This document shows, one piece after another, positions 53,669-63,884 of a stretch of 64,000 bases of DNA. Made by a program: the position numbers and the translations under genes. Every line of letters starts with the position of its first letter. Within the stretch, counting starts at the first letter, position 1. The notes beneath the pieces are model-generated. The model was given only the letters and a program-made list of their open reading frames with translations. It was not told the origin of the DNA and did no database searches. This DNA comes from Bacteroidales bacterium (GTDB taxonomy: Bacteria > Bacteroidota > Bacteroidia > Bacteroidales > UBA932), in contig JAGCJX010000012.1 in the NCBI GenBank assembly GCA_017647795.1, positions 1-64,000 on the forward strand, written 5' to 3'.

Positions 53669-55597
53669 ATGAAGTTTAGGAGGTCTTCCTACAGAAAAGT
53701 ACTGTTGTCGTTTTTAACGTTCCTGCTGTTGTGTTGGAGCTGTTTTGCCGATGAGAATTCCTTTCAACGAGCGAGGCAGTTGCAACAGGATGGCAGATAC
53801 GATGAGGCGGTGGAGGCATTCAAGCTGTTCTTGATGCGACCTGAGCCTGGGATGAAATTTGTGGGGCAGGAGATCTCCTTGTATGCGGAGGCCTTGATGC
53901 AGATGATGAATACGTTTCAGGCCAAGGGAGAGCCGGAAGCGTGTATAACTGCCTTGCAGGAACTCTTCCAGGCATCCCCGCTCCTACAGCGGGAATGTTT
54001 GCGGGATTACTATTCTGTGCTCGGCTATGCGTTATCACGAACCGAGAAGATGCAGGAAGCAAGGGAAGTAACGAGGAAGGTATTTACGTTGCCATTGCAT
54101 CATCCTACTCCCGAGCGATATTTCCGGGATTATGCCTATGCGGCCGCTGTCTTTTACAGCAGTCCTGCGCATCAGGAGGAGGTGATTGAGTGGTGTGAAG
54201 AGGCCTTGTTGCAGGCCCAATCTTGCGACAAACGCTCTGGAAAACAATGGGTGACCTCGATGTTGGGGTCCCTCTACAAGCGTAGCGGACGACTCAATAA
54301 GGCATTGGATTTGTTTCAGCAGAGCCGCGAAGAGGCCTTGCAGCAAGGTGATGAGTTGGGCGTTCTGAACAGTCTTCACTCACAGATAGATTTGTTCTTG
54401 CATTGGGATGTGCCCGAATATGCCAACTTCTGTGCGAACGAAGCCATTCGGGTAGAGGAAGGCATGACAAAGAAGAATCCCATGGTATCAGCGCAGACCT
54501 ATATCAGCAAGGGCCGGGCCATGTTGCAGTTGGGTGTAATGGATTCGGTTTCTTTCTATGTGCAAAAGGCGCGGAATTTCTGCACTTCCTTGCCGTACAA
54601 TAGTGGTTCTGTGGATGTAGATCTCCTGCATGGAATGTATTTGGCACAGCAAGGGGGAGATTCTTTGCACTTGGGTATTCATGAACTTCAACAGGTAGTT
54701 CACCGAGGAACGGTCCTCAACCGTGCAAAGGCTTATCACCAGTTGGCACAGATTTACTTGAGGAATCACATGGGATATCAGGCAGAAATCATGCTGGACA
54801 GCATGAGTTTCTTATTGAACCAATCCTCTACCCAACTGTATATCCATGTAGATTATCAGCCGATTTTGGAGCATTTCTTTAACAGCGGGAACCACCATCA
54901 GGTGGAACTTTATACCGGGATGATGCTTCTGGAGCAGAAGTCCTTGAAAGAGAAGAGGCTGAATTTTAATTTGGTGGAAGCGATTGTGGAGCAGCAGACC
55001 CGACAGAAGCAACAGGAGTTGCAGATTCTGCAGCTTCAGCGCACCAATCAGCGACTTTGGTTTCTGGTTGTGGCTGCCGCAACGTTTTTCATCCTGGTCT
55101 TGATAGTAATTTTCCTTTTCCATCAAAAAAGGCAGCATAAAATCCAGATGAAGCAGGCCGCTGACAAGTTGGCCTTGTTGGCTGAGAAACTCCATCAGTC
55201 CAATGTTGAAAAGGATTTGATGTCGAAGGAAATCAACGATATTATGAGGGACAAGGATCGGCGGCAGGAATTGGAGACGTTGACTCCTTCCATTCTTTTG
55301 ACGCAGGGCGAATCCAAGTTTCGCCAACGCTTTGAACTCTTGTATCCCCTCTTTCTCCCCCGATTGCGGGAGCAGTTGCCGTCCATTACCCGTCGTGAGG
55401 AGCTGCTTTCCATGCTCATTGTTCTGAAACAGGATAACAAGGAAATCGCAGAATTGTTGGCCATTGCTCCTCGAAGTGTCTTGATGCTCCGTCACCGGTT
55501 CCGCCAAAAATTGGGAATGTCAACGGATCATTCGCTGGAGTATTTTATTGAGACCATTCTGGAGCCCCGCCAACGTTCCGGCGAAGGGGATAAGTAA
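53669..55597 (+). CDS. Membrane-bound TPR / helix-turn-helix regulator of an efflux operon (642 aa)
   Basis: A signal-like N terminus (VLLSFLTFLLLCWSCFAD) is followed by ~430 residues of TPR-type helical repeats (QRARQLQQDGRYDEAVEAFK). A transmembrane segment lies at about residues 464-486 (FLVVAAATFFILVLIVIFLF), then a coiled coil. The C-terminal HTH (LSMLIVLKQDNKEIAELLAI, PRSVLMLRHRFRQKLGMS) resembles LuxR-like DNA-binding ends. The layout matches the regulator at 637-2256. It lies 37 bp upstream of the RND efflux genes on the same strand with no terminator between, so it probably senses an envelope signal and controls that operon. Confidence 0.8.
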   Translation: MKFRRSSYRKVLLSFLTFLLLCWSCFADENSFQRARQLQQDGRYDEAVEAFKLFLMRPEPGMKFVGQEISLYAEALMQMMNTFQAKGEPEACITALQELFQASPLLQRECLRDYYSVLGYALSRTEKMQEAREVTRKVFTLPLHHPTPERYFRDYAYAAAVFYSSPAHQEEVIEWCEEALLQAQSCDKRSGKQWVTSMLGSLYKRSGRLNKALDLFQQSREEALQQGDELGVLNSLHSQIDLFLHWDVPEYANFCANEAIRVEEGMTKKNPMVSAQTYISKGRAMLQLGVMDSVSFYVQKARNFCTSLPYNSGSVDVDLLHGMYLAQQGGDSLHLGIHELQQVVHRGTVLNRAKAYHQLAQIYLRNHMGYQAEIMLDSMSFLLNQSSTQLYIHVDYQPILEHFFNSGNHHQVELYTGMMLLEQKSLKEKRLNFNLVEAIVEQQTRQKQQELQILQLQRTNQRLWFLVVAAATFFILVLIVIFLFHQKRQHKIQMKQAADKLALLAEKLHQSNVEKDLMSKEINDIMRDKDRRQELETLTPSILLTQGESKFRQRFELLYPLFLPRLREQLPSITRREELLSMLIVLKQDNKEIAELLAIAPRSVLMLRHRFRQKLGMSTDHSLEYFIETILEPRQRSGEGDK

Positions 55598-55634
55598 GAA
55601 CACATAAAGAAGAACGTTAATTATAGATAATCTT

Positions 55635-56663
55635 ATGAAAAAGTTGATTTTGGTCGGCCTGGTGTTGATCGCGGTCTCTTGTGGAGGCAATCAGAAGCGG
55701 AAATCCACCCAAAAAGAACCGGTAAATGTCGGAGTATTGACGGTGACTCCCATGAGCTCCCAGTATTATAATGTGTATGTGGGTCAAGTGAAAGCTTCTG
55801 GTACGGCTCTCATTTCAACCAACCATGGTGGTGTCCTGGAGGCCATTCATGTCGGACAAGGCAGCCAAGTGAAGGCTGGTGATGTGCTGGCAGAGGTGAC
55901 CTCCAAGAATGTGCTCGCTTCCTATGAAATCTCCCATGCAACCCTCAGACAAGCCGAAGACGGTTTTGAACGGGTCAAGAAGGTTCATGAGAGCGGTACT
56001 GTAGCGGATGTCAAGATGGTAGAAATCGAGACGCAATTGGCAAAAGCTCGTGCGGCTGCACGATCTTCCGAAGAATCCCTGGAAGAGTGCAAGATCAAGG
56101 CTCCTTTCAACGGAACTGTCAGCAAGGTTCTGGTGGAGCGCGGTGTACATGTAAATCCGGGATCGGCCATTTTGAAACTGGTGGATCTGTCCACCATTGA
56201 GATTGATATTCCTGTTCCCGAAGGGGAGATTGGACAGATTCGGGTGGGTCAGAAGGCCCTCATCGATGTTCCTGCGTTGGGCCTCGTTGGCATTGAAGCG
56301 CAAGTAGCTTCAAAAGGTGTGGTGGCACTCTCTCCTTCCCATACGTATGAATGTATTCTTGTGCCTGAAAAACCGCAGACGGATCTTTTCCCGGGCATGG
56401 TTTGTAAGGTAAGACTGTCGAAGGAGTCAGATTCCTTGCGAATCGGCATCCCTGCCTCGGCTGTTGAGATGGATTCCGAAGGTAGATTTGTATGGACCGT
56501 CAAAGATGGTATCGTCGAAAAAACCTATGTCACCGTGAATGGTTACCAGGAGCGTGGTATCATCGTCTCAGCTGGCTTGGAGCCGGGTGACAAGGTCATC
56601 GTCAAAGGTGGATCCAAAGTCAGCACCGGCATGAAAGTAAATACAGTTGAACAGGCACTCTAA
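55635..56663 (+). CDS. RND efflux periplasmic adaptor (membrane fusion protein)
   Basis: 342-aa lipoprotein (AVSCGGNQ) of the HlyD/AcrA family. The lipoyl halves are GGVLEAIHVGQGSQVKAGDV and KIKAPFNGTVSKVLVERGVH, flanking a short alpha-hairpin, followed by beta-barrel and membrane-proximal domains (GLEPGDKVIVKGGSKVSTG). It joins the inner-membrane pump to the outer-membrane channel encoded next. The gap to the pump gene is 8 bp. Confidence 0.92.
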   Translation: MKKLILVGLVLIAVSCGGNQKRKSTQKEPVNVGVLTVTPMSSQYYNVYVGQVKASGTALISTNHGGVLEAIHVGQGSQVKAGDVLAEVTSKNVLASYEISHATLRQAEDGFERVKKVHESGTVADVKMVEIETQLAKARAAARSSEESLEECKIKAPFNGTVSKVLVERGVHVNPGSAILKLVDLSTIEIDIPVPEGEIGQIRVGQKALIDVPALGLVGIEAQVASKGVVALSPSHTYECILVPEKPQTDLFPGMVCKVRLSKESDSLRIGIPASAVEMDSEGRFVWTVKDGIVEKTYVTVNGYQERGIIVSAGLEPGDKVIVKGGSKVSTGMKVNTVEQAL

Positions 56664-56671
56664 TCAGACTT

Positions 56672-59600
56672 ATGAAAAAGGACAGCAACTTTGTCACAAG
56701 CGCAATCCAACATAGGAGATTGATCTATTTCCTGATTGCCATTATGGTTGCCTTCGGAATCTACAGTCTGTTTGCAATCAATAAAGATGAATTCCCGACC
56801 TTCCAGATCAAGGATGGATTGGTCGTGGGGGTATACCCGGGTGCGAATGCCCAAGAGGTAGAAGAGCAACTTACCAAGCCTTTGGAGGAGATCCTGTTCA
56901 AGTTTGCAGAGGTGAATCGTACCACCTATTCTTATACCCAGGATGGGATCTGCTACATATTTGTCAAACTTCAGTGTCCCGCAAGACTGAAGAATGAAGT
57001 TTGGTCGAAAATCAAACTCAAACTGAATGCCTCCAGAATTTTCCTGCCCTCCGGTGTTCTGACCGTGCAGGTGATGGATGAGTTCAGTGCCGTTTCTTCT
57101 GTTCTGCTTGCCTTGCAGTCCTCGGACAAGAGTTACCGGGAAATGGAAGAGTATGCCAACCAATTGAAGGAAAAACTTTACAACATTCCGGAATTGTCAA
57201 ATGTCAAGGTGTTGGGTACACAGAAAGAGGAGATCGCAGTGAAGATTGACAACGACCGGCTCTCGGCTTATGGTGTCAACTCCACCATGATGACCTTTGA
57301 CTACCAGACGGCCGCCATGCAGACCATCAGCGGTAAGTTCAAGTCAGATTATATCAATGCTCCGATTCACATCGAAGGGAAATTGTCCACCGAAGAGGAA
57401 ATCCGCGATCGGATCGTCTGGTCGGATCCGGAAGGTCACACCCTTCGGTTGAAGGACGTTGCTTCGGTTGAAAGACGATACAAGACTCCGACCTCCTACG
57501 TGGAGTACAATGGGAACAAGGCTCTGGTTATGTCCATTGAGATGCGTTCCGGCAACAACATCGTAACCTTTGGTCAGGAGATTGACAAGGTGGTTGAAGA
57601 ATTTGCCCAAACGCTTCCGGACAGTGTCACCCTTACCAAAATTTCGGACCAGCCGAAGGTGGTCGATACTTCTGTGTGGGCCTTCGTACGGGACCTGGTG
57701 ATTGCGATGATTGTCGTCATACTGGTTATGTTGATCCTTTTCCCGTTGAAATCCGCATTGATAGCCAGTTCCGGTGTTCCGATTTGTACGGCCATTGCCA
57801 TTGCCATCATGTACTTGATGGGGATGGACCTGAATACGGTGACCCTTGCGGCATTGATTGTGGTGCTGGGTATGATTGTGGACGACTCTGTCATTACGAT
57901 GGACGGCTACATGGATAAGATCGGCAAAGGGATGAACCGCCTGGAAGCGGCCAGTTCTAGTATGAAAGAACTGCTGGTTCCGATGTTGCTGTCGACAGCA
58001 TCCATCAGTGCCATGTTCTTCCCGATGTTGGCTATCATGACAGATTATATGGGGGATTTTGTCAGACTCTTCCCCTGGATTATTACCATTGCGCTGGCCG
58101 CATCGCTGGTTTATGCCATTTTTGTGGTTCCTTCTTTGGAGGTCCGATTCATCAAGTCCTCAGACCAGGAGAAGAAATCGAAGTTTGCCATCGTACAGGA
58201 GAAGTTCTTTACAGTCTTGCAGAGAGGTTACGAATCCCTTCAGGCAAAATGCTTCCGTTTCCCGTTGGCAACGATTCTTGTCGGAGTCGGTTCGGTTGTT
58301 CTGGGTGTTTATCTGTTTACCAAAGTCAACATCCAGATGATGCCCATGGCTGTTCGTGACTGTTTTGCAATTGAAGTTTATCTTGATCCGAATGCTACCC
58401 TGAACCAGACCCGTGCTGTGTCGGACTCACTTCAGAAGGTACTCCTGAACGATGAGCGGATTACTTCGGTAACCGCTTTTGTGGGAACCGGAACGCCGAG
58501 ATTCCATGCGACATACGGTCCGAAGATTCCGGGTGAGTACTTTGCTCAAATGATTGTGAATACGGTTGATCCGAAAGCAACCGATGCCGTCATTGAGGAG
58601 TATGAAAAGAAATACGAATACCATTTCCCCGAAGCACAGGTCCGATTCAAGCAGTTGGATTATCAAGGGGTGACCGCTCCTATTATGGTGACGCTTCGAG
58701 GAGGCGAACACGAGCAGATGCGTCCTTTTGCGGATTCCATCAAGGCGTTTATGACGGAAAAAATGCACCGAACCTTGAAGTGGGTGCACAGTGACTATGA
58801 CAAGAGTGTGTCTACGGTATCCGTGGATTTGGATTCTGATGAGGCCTCTCGATTGGGTCTGAACCGCGCACTGTTGTCGTTGTCCATTGCCAAAATCTTG
58901 AACGGTCAGACGGTCGCTTCGTATTGGGAAGGTGACAAGAGTATTCCGATTACGTTCTACAACGATGCCATTTCTGAGGACAAGACCTATGAGGAATTGG
59001 GCAACCAACTGGTGTCAACGCCGATACCGGGGGTTTATGTTCCCTTGAGGCAGGTAGCGGACGTTACTCCTTCTTGGCAACCGATCGGTCTGGCGCACTC
59101 CCACGGGGAACAATCCATCACGGTCTTTGCGGACTTGCAAAGGGGTAACAGCCAACCCAAGTCCATGAAGGAAATCCGGAAGTACATTGACCGTGAGATC
59201 AGACCCAACCTTCCGCCCCATGTGACCATCGATTATGAGGGCCTGACTGCCGTAAACCGGATTGTACTTCCGCAAATCAACCTGGTATTGATCTGTGCTG
59301 CCCTGATTCTGTTCGGATTCCTATTGTATCACTTCAAGAAGATCATCCTGTCGGTACTCACCATTGTCCTCAGTCTCCTTTGTGTATTTGGAGCCGCTTT
59401 CGGTCTTTGGATCTTCGACCTGGACTTCAGCATCACAGCCGTGCTGGGGGTCATCAGTCTGATTGGTATTGTGGTGAGAAACGGTATCCTTATGTACGAG
59501 TATGCTGAGACTTTGCGGTTTGAACAAGGATACAGTGTGAAGGATGCCGCTATGGAATCTGGAAAACGCAGAATGCGTCCTATTTTCCTCACGACCTGTA

Positions 59601-59785
59601 CAACCGCCCTCGGTGTGTTGCCTATGATTTTGAGTAAGGATGCTTTGTGGATGCCCATGGGCGTTGTCATTTGTTTTGGATCGTTGCTTTCCATCGTTCT
59701 GATTGTGGAAATCATGCCCGTATGTTATTGGCTGATATTCCGGAACGAGAAAAACGACACTTTTATGGAAGAATTGGAAAAATGA
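56672..59785 (+). CDS. RND-family efflux pump (AcrB-like inner-membrane permease)
   Basis: 1037 aa, twelve expected transmembrane segments with two large periplasmic loops. The proton-relay aspartate pair is in LGMIVDDSVITMDGY of TM4. TM10 has GIVVRNGILMYEYAE, with Arg where AcrB has Lys940. N-terminal porter sequence: VYPGANAQEVEEQLTKPLEE. Substrates could be drugs, bile salts or lipids; none can be named. Its stop overlaps a possible ATG of the outer-membrane gene (ATGA at 59782-59785). Confidence 0.93.
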   Translation: MKKDSNFVTSAIQHRRLIYFLIAIMVAFGIYSLFAINKDEFPTFQIKDGLVVGVYPGANAQEVEEQLTKPLEEILFKFAEVNRTTYSYTQDGICYIFVKLQCPARLKNEVWSKIKLKLNASRIFLPSGVLTVQVMDEFSAVSSVLLALQSSDKSYREMEEYANQLKEKLYNIPELSNVKVLGTQKEEIAVKIDNDRLSAYGVNSTMMTFDYQTAAMQTISGKFKSDYINAPIHIEGKLSTEEEIRDRIVWSDPEGHTLRLKDVASVERRYKTPTSYVEYNGNKALVMSIEMRSGNNIVTFGQEIDKVVEEFAQTLPDSVTLTKISDQPKVVDTSVWAFVRDLVIAMIVVILVMLILFPLKSALIASSGVPICTAIAIAIMYLMGMDLNTVTLAALIVVLGMIVDDSVITMDGYMDKIGKGMNRLEAASSSMKELLVPMLLSTASISAMFFPMLAIMTDYMGDFVRLFPWIITIALAASLVYAIFVVPSLEVRFIKSSDQEKKSKFAIVQEKFFTVLQRGYESLQAKCFRFPLATILVGVGSVVLGVYLFTKVNIQMMPMAVRDCFAIEVYLDPNATLNQTRAVSDSLQKVLLNDERITSVTAFVGTGTPRFHATYGPKIPGEYFAQMIVNTVDPKATDAVIEEYEKKYEYHFPEAQVRFKQLDYQGVTAPIMVTLRGGEHEQMRPFADSIKAFMTEKMHRTLKWVHSDYDKSVSTVSVDLDSDEASRLGLNRALLSLSIAKILNGQTVASYWEGDKSIPITFYNDAISEDKTYEELGNQLVSTPIPGVYVPLRQVADVTPSWQPIGLAHSHGEQSITVFADLQRGNSQPKSMKEIRKYIDREIRPNLPPHVTIDYEGLTAVNRIVLPQINLVLICAALILFGFLLYHFKKIILSVLTIVLSLLCVFGAAFGLWIFDLDFSITAVLGVISLIGIVVRNGILMYEYAETLRFEQGYSVKDAAMESGKRRMRPIFLTTCTTALGVLPMILSKDALWMPMGVVICFGSLLSIVLIVEIMPVCYWLIFRNEKNDTFMEELEK

Positions 59786-59793
59786 GATGCGAG

Positions 59794-61125
59794 ATGAAAA
59801 AGATAGTATTGATCTGGATGTTTTTGGCAGCGGCTTTGGCCATGTCTGCGCAGGAAGTTCGCTTGAGTCTGCAGGATTGTATCAACCTGTCAGAGACCAA
59901 CAATCCCTATATTAAGAATACTCATTTGGACGTATTGGCGGCACAAGCTCAGAAGAAAGAGGTGTTTGCCGAGTACTTCCCTCGTGTGTCATTCCGTGCG
60001 TTGGGTTTGTGGTCGCAGGACTATTTTATAGACATCGTACTTGGACCGGAATTGGGTGAGTTGGTGAGATCTTCCGAAGCGGTGGGATTTACCCAGTCTG
60101 GGATCCATGCCTCCATCTCCTTGATGCAACCGCTTTATGCAGGTGGAAGAATCCGTACGGGAAACAAACTCGCCAAAGTGGGTATCAAGGCAGCTGAACT
60201 CAAACACGAAGTGAATCTTCGGGAAAAACGCGAGGAGATTGAAAAAATGTATTGGGAGATTGTGGCCCTGGAGGAGAAGCGCAGTACTCTCAAGCACCTT
60301 GAAGAACTCTTGGATACACTCCACAAGGACGTTCTCAGTGGGATGGATGCCGGTGTTATCACCGAATCGGACCAGATGCTGGTGAAAATGAAGCAGAACG
60401 AGCTCAAGAGTGGCAAGATTCAGTTGGAGGGAGGTATCAAACTGCTGAAGATGAATCTCTTCAATACCATTGGAATGGGATACTCATTTGTTGAGGAACT
60501 GGCTGATCCGATGAATCCCTACCTGGACGAGATTGTGTTGTCCGACCGGTTGTCCGCGTTGCTTCCGCCGTCTCATTATTACATTCCGGAGGAGGAATTT
60601 GCGGCAGGAGTGACGGAGACCGAACTCTTGGATGTCATGGTGGAAGCCAAGAAATTGGAAAAGAAACTGGCATTGGGCGAATACCTTCCGTCCGTCGGTG
60701 TCGGAGTCAGCTACGGTTATGCCAATTTTATGAATGATAACTTCAATGCTGTCGGTCTTGCCACCATCAGCATTCCCATTTCCAATTGGGGAAAAGGTTC
60801 GCAACGGTTGAAGAGATTGGATTACCAGATTCAAAAGGCAGCCAATGAAAAAGAACACTTGACTTCCCAACTCGTCTTGCAGGCGCGTCAGCTTTGGTTG
60901 AACCTCAATGTCGCCTGGGAACAGATGAAGGTTGCCGAGGAGAATGTTGCTCTTGCGCAAAAGACGGTTTACAACCAACTGTCCCAATTCAATGCGGGTC
61001 TGGTTCCGTTATCGGACCTGTTGATGAACCAGACCAGTTTGTTTGAAGCAACAGAGAATCTTATCAGTAAGCAGATTGCGTACAGCAATGCCTTGACTGC
61101 ATACAACGGAAGGAAGGCGGAATAA
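59794..61125 (+). CDS. TolC-like outer-membrane efflux channel
   Basis: 443-aa outer-membrane efflux protein. Signal peptide MKKIVLIWMFLAAALAMSAQ, then two repeats of long coiled-coil helices (EVRLSLQDCINLSETNNPYI start; SLMQPLYAGGRIRTGNKLAK; second half VGLATISIPISNWGKGSQRL). An in-frame ATG at 59782 would add four residues and overlap the pump stop by 4 bp; it may be the true coupled start. Last gene of the adaptor-pump-channel operon. Confidence 0.92.
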   Translation: MKKIVLIWMFLAAALAMSAQEVRLSLQDCINLSETNNPYIKNTHLDVLAAQAQKKEVFAEYFPRVSFRALGLWSQDYFIDIVLGPELGELVRSSEAVGFTQSGIHASISLMQPLYAGGRIRTGNKLAKVGIKAAELKHEVNLREKREEIEKMYWEIVALEEKRSTLKHLEELLDTLHKDVLSGMDAGVITESDQMLVKMKQNELKSGKIQLEGGIKLLKMNLFNTIGMGYSFVEELADPMNPYLDEIVLSDRLSALLPPSHYYIPEEEFAAGVTETELLDVMVEAKKLEKKLALGEYLPSVGVGVSYGYANFMNDNFNAVGLATISIPISNWGKGSQRLKRLDYQIQKAANEKEHLTSQLVLQARQLWLNLNVAWEQMKVAEENVALAQKTVYNQLSQFNAGLVPLSDLLMNQTSLFEATENLISKQIAYSNALTAYNGRKAE

Positions 61126-61139
61126 TAGGGGGGACTTGC

Positions 61140-61185
61140 AGCGAATCAGGGTGTTTTTGCATCTATTGTTTGTTATTGATTCGCT
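61140..61185. repeat. Inverted repeat upstream of the 271-aa protein gene
   Basis: AGCGAATCA (61140-61148) and TGATTCGCT (61177-61185) form a 9-bp inverted repeat 28 bp apart, between the efflux operon and the next ATG at 61201. It could be an operator or a weak terminator; a TTAATTT tract follows. Confidence 0.45.
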
Positions 61186-61200
61186 TAATTTATCTTCTAT

Positions 61201-62016
61201 ATGAAAAGATTATTTCTTCTCCTGCTGGTGGTTGGATCCATTGTATTGGTACCACCGGTACATGCCCAACAGGCAGTCATGACAGACTACGATCAGGACA
61301 CCATTACGTATGTCAACAATTCTATGCTGAATGTGCGCAAAGGCCTGCTGTATGCTGGGGGAGGAATCATGGTATCTGGGCTTGCTTCCTCGGCATTCAA
61401 TGGGATTGCCTTGTCACCCTTTGTTGCGGACGTAGATGGTGAGAGTCTGGGATCCCTGCCAGGCCTTTTTTCTCTGCCATTGATTATGGCTCCGGCTGCC
61501 TATGCGCTTCTCTTTGGTGGGTGTGCCGCTTTGATCGGTTCTTTGTTTCCGTCCGACAATCCTCGGTACAATGGTAGCAACTATTACTTGGGGGATCGGA
61601 GTGGTTTTACGGTCATGGTGGATGCGATTCCATTCATAATGACATCGATCAATGTGACTGCCGGTTATCATTTTAATGAGCACTTCTATTTGGGAGGTGG
61701 TATCGGAACTTATCTTCCATTGTTGACTGCGGAGCGCTTTCATCTTGCGCCGCTCGTGGATTTCCGTTATTCCCTTACCGATGAGCGGGTCACTCCTTAC
61801 GTAGGTTTGAATGCGGGAGCCTTGGTAATCACCGAGACCCAGGAATTGCCTGCGGAAACTTATCCGACGGCGGCTTTGTTATTGGGTGCCCGTATTCGCA
61901 GCAACAGTCCCAAAGGCGGTGACTGGTGGGTTGGCGGGTCGGCGGATTTCCTGATGTTTCCCAGTCGGATATTCGGCATTAGCTGGTTGGGCGTTCGCGC
62001 GGCTTATTCGTTTTAG
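61201..62016 (+). CDS. Putative outer-membrane beta-barrel protein of unknown function (271 aa)
   Basis: Signal peptide MKRLFLLLLVVGSIVLVPPV ending HAQQ. The mature protein has two unusually hydrophobic stretches (AGGGIMVSGLASSAFNGIAL and LPGLFSLPLIMAPAAYALL). Then come amphipathic strands typical of a small barrel (VTAGYHFNEHFYLGGGIGTY, VTPYVGLNAGALVI) and a C-terminal Phe (LGVRAAYSF). I do not recognise the family. It follows the efflux operon by 75 bp with an inverted repeat between, so it may be separately expressed. Confidence 0.7.
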   Translation: MKRLFLLLLVVGSIVLVPPVHAQQAVMTDYDQDTITYVNNSMLNVRKGLLYAGGGIMVSGLASSAFNGIALSPFVADVDGESLGSLPGLFSLPLIMAPAAYALLFGGCAALIGSLFPSDNPRYNGSNYYLGDRSGFTVMVDAIPFIMTSINVTAGYHFNEHFYLGGGIGTYLPLLTAERFHLAPLVDFRYSLTDERVTPYVGLNAGALVITETQELPAETYPTAALLLGARIRSNSPKGGDWWVGGSADFLMFPSRIFGISWLGVRAAYSF

Positions 62017-62073
62017 ACTCCTGGCAGCAATTGCTTTAGCTCATCCAGATAAACTGTCGTTATATCCATACAA

Positions 62074-62113
62074 ATACGAAAGAAGGCGACTGAATAAGTC
62101 GCCTTTTTCGTAT
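62074..62113. terminator. Bidirectional terminator between convergent genes
   Basis: A nearly perfect 18-bp inverted repeat (62074-62091 with 62097-62113, one bulged base), core GGCGACT/AGTCGCC. A-rich on the left and T-rich on the right, it can end both the 271-aa gene (plus) and the dipeptidase gene (minus). Confidence 0.88.
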
Positions 62114-62130
62114 GGAATAAGTCCGTCGGA

Positions 62131-63831
62131 TTAGTATTTGATATCCGGAACTTTCAAGGTTTCAGCTGCGTCTTTTGCTACGGCTTCTTTCCACTTTTCG
62201 CTGTATCCGGGTTGGTCCGGGAAAGCAGGGATGCGGTGGGTGTGACCATTGCCCAAGAAAGCACCGTCTTCGCCTTGTTTCTTCACGTTGCCGTCGATGT
62301 ATTTCACAAGGAGGTAGCGATCCAGTTCTCTCCAGGTGTTCATCATGTCGTTCGCACGGTCGGTAGAGTATTGGGTCAAGAAAGCGCGAACGTCACCACC
62401 GTGTTGTTGGATGTACAGGGCTTGTTCGTCAATCTTCGGAAGTTCAGCTTCGCAACCCAATTCATGGGCGGTCGCAGCAGCTTGTACCACGGGAGCTACG
62501 CGGTCGTACATCAGGTATGCAAAATGGGTGACGCGGTTGAAGAGCCAGAAGGCCGCAGTTTCGGAGTATTCAAGCATGTTGCCGTTGCCTACGCGTACGC
62601 ATTCGGGAACTTCGGTGATGGAGGTGTAGATCGGAGTCAGGCAGGAAGTGGCTGCATCATCCACTCCGAACCAAAGGACGCCACCGATTTCATCCGGCAA
62701 CCAAGGGCGGGCTTGGCAGAGAATCCAGAATCCGGTTTGTTGAGTAGCAATGGCACGTTCGTTTACATAGGTTTCACCTTCGTAGGTAAAGTTCATCGGT
62801 CTCCAGCGGTAGGGGTTTTTATGTCCACCGGCTCCGATGTCTTGGGTCATGTCCATCGGGGTGTTTTCGTAGTGGTCGCGCATCACGTCCGCCACTTCTT
62901 TCATGGAAACCTTTTCGGCGGGTTTGATGTACAAGGGCATTTTGTTTTTAACGTTGTACCCCATGGCATAGTCCAAGTATTCTTCTGCTTTTTTGTCGCC
63001 GATCATTCCTTTGCCCAAGATGTTGAAGGCGGACCATACGCGGGCCTCGCAGCCACGTAAAGCACTGAAGTCTGCCGGTGCATAGGCTTCGGTAAAGCTG
63101 AAATCTTCGTCTTTGCCGTCAAAGTAACCCATTTCACGGGCAAATGAAATCACGTCTTTGGAGTACAACCAGTTTTCTTTGTCTTTCAACGGGAATTTGT
63201 GGATGCGGGCGTGGTTGGCGTGAGCGGAGATGTATCCGTCCGGAATACGGGCAGCTACCCATACCGCACCTTTGTTTACGTTTTTGCCCTTGACGATTTT
63301 GGAGCCTTTACCGATCATTTCAAGGATCCATACTTCGTCTTTGTCTGCAATGGAGAAGCTTTCTCCAGAAGAAGCATAACCGTATTCGGCAACCAGTTCG
63401 GTCATGACTTGGATGGCCTCACGAGCGGTCTTGGCACGTTGCAAGGTGATGTAGATGAGGGAACCGTAATCAACGATACCGTTCGGGTCCACCAATTCTT
63501 CACGACCGCCCCAGGTGGTCTCGGTGATCATCAATTGGTGTTCGTTCATGTTTCCGACGGTTTGGTAGGTACGTTCCACTTGCGGGATTTGACCGAGGTA
63601 ACGGCCTGAGTCCCATTCGTAGATGTCCAGCATGGTGCCGCGGGCAAAAACCATGGCCGGTTTGTAATACAATTCTCCGTAGAGCTGGTGAGAGTCAGCA
63701 GAGTAGGTGACCATCACGGAGCCGTCTTTGGAAGCTCCTTTGGTAACCAGCACGTTGCTGCATGCGTCGAGGGGCTGTGCTCCGAAGAGGGCCGCTACGA
63801 GGCAAAATGCGGAAAAAATAAATTTTCTCAT
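62131..63831 (-). CDS. Secreted C69-family dipeptidase
   Basis: 566-aa N-terminal nucleophile hydrolase. The signal peptide ends before DACSNVLVTKGASKDGS; Cys24 in this motif is the expected catalytic nucleophile exposed by processing. Conserved blocks include TYSADSHQLYGELYYKPA, ITETTWGGREELVDPNG and EYGYASSGESFSIADKDEVW. C69 enzymes cleave dipeptides; in gut Bacteroidota they are exported and thought to support peptide use. TATCTTTG at 63885-63892 (minus) is a candidate -7 box. Confidence 0.92.
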   Translation of the reverse strand: MRKFIFSAFCLVAALFGAQPLDACSNVLVTKGASKDGSVMVTYSADSHQLYGELYYKPAMVFARGTMLDIYEWDSGRYLGQIPQVERTYQTVGNMNEHQLMITETTWGGREELVDPNGIVDYGSLIYITLQRAKTAREAIQVMTELVAEYGYASSGESFSIADKDEVWILEMIGKGSKIVKGKNVNKGAVWVAARIPDGYISAHANHARIHKFPLKDKENWLYSKDVISFAREMGYFDGKDEDFSFTEAYAPADFSALRGCEARVWSAFNILGKGMIGDKKAEEYLDYAMGYNVKNKMPLYIKPAEKVSMKEVADVMRDHYENTPMDMTQDIGAGGHKNPYRWRPMNFTYEGETYVNERAIATQQTGFWILCQARPWLPDEIGGVLWFGVDDAATSCLTPIYTSITEVPECVRVGNGNMLEYSETAAFWLFNRVTHFAYLMYDRVAPVVQAAATAHELGCEAELPKIDEQALYIQQHGGDVRAFLTQYSTDRANDMMNTWRELDRYLLVKYIDGNVKKQGEDGAFLGNGHTHRIPAFPDQPGYSEKWKEAVAKDAAETLKVPDIKY

Positions 63832-63884
63832 AAATACGATTGATTATTTGTAATTTTGTCAATAAAATTATCGCTATATCTACA

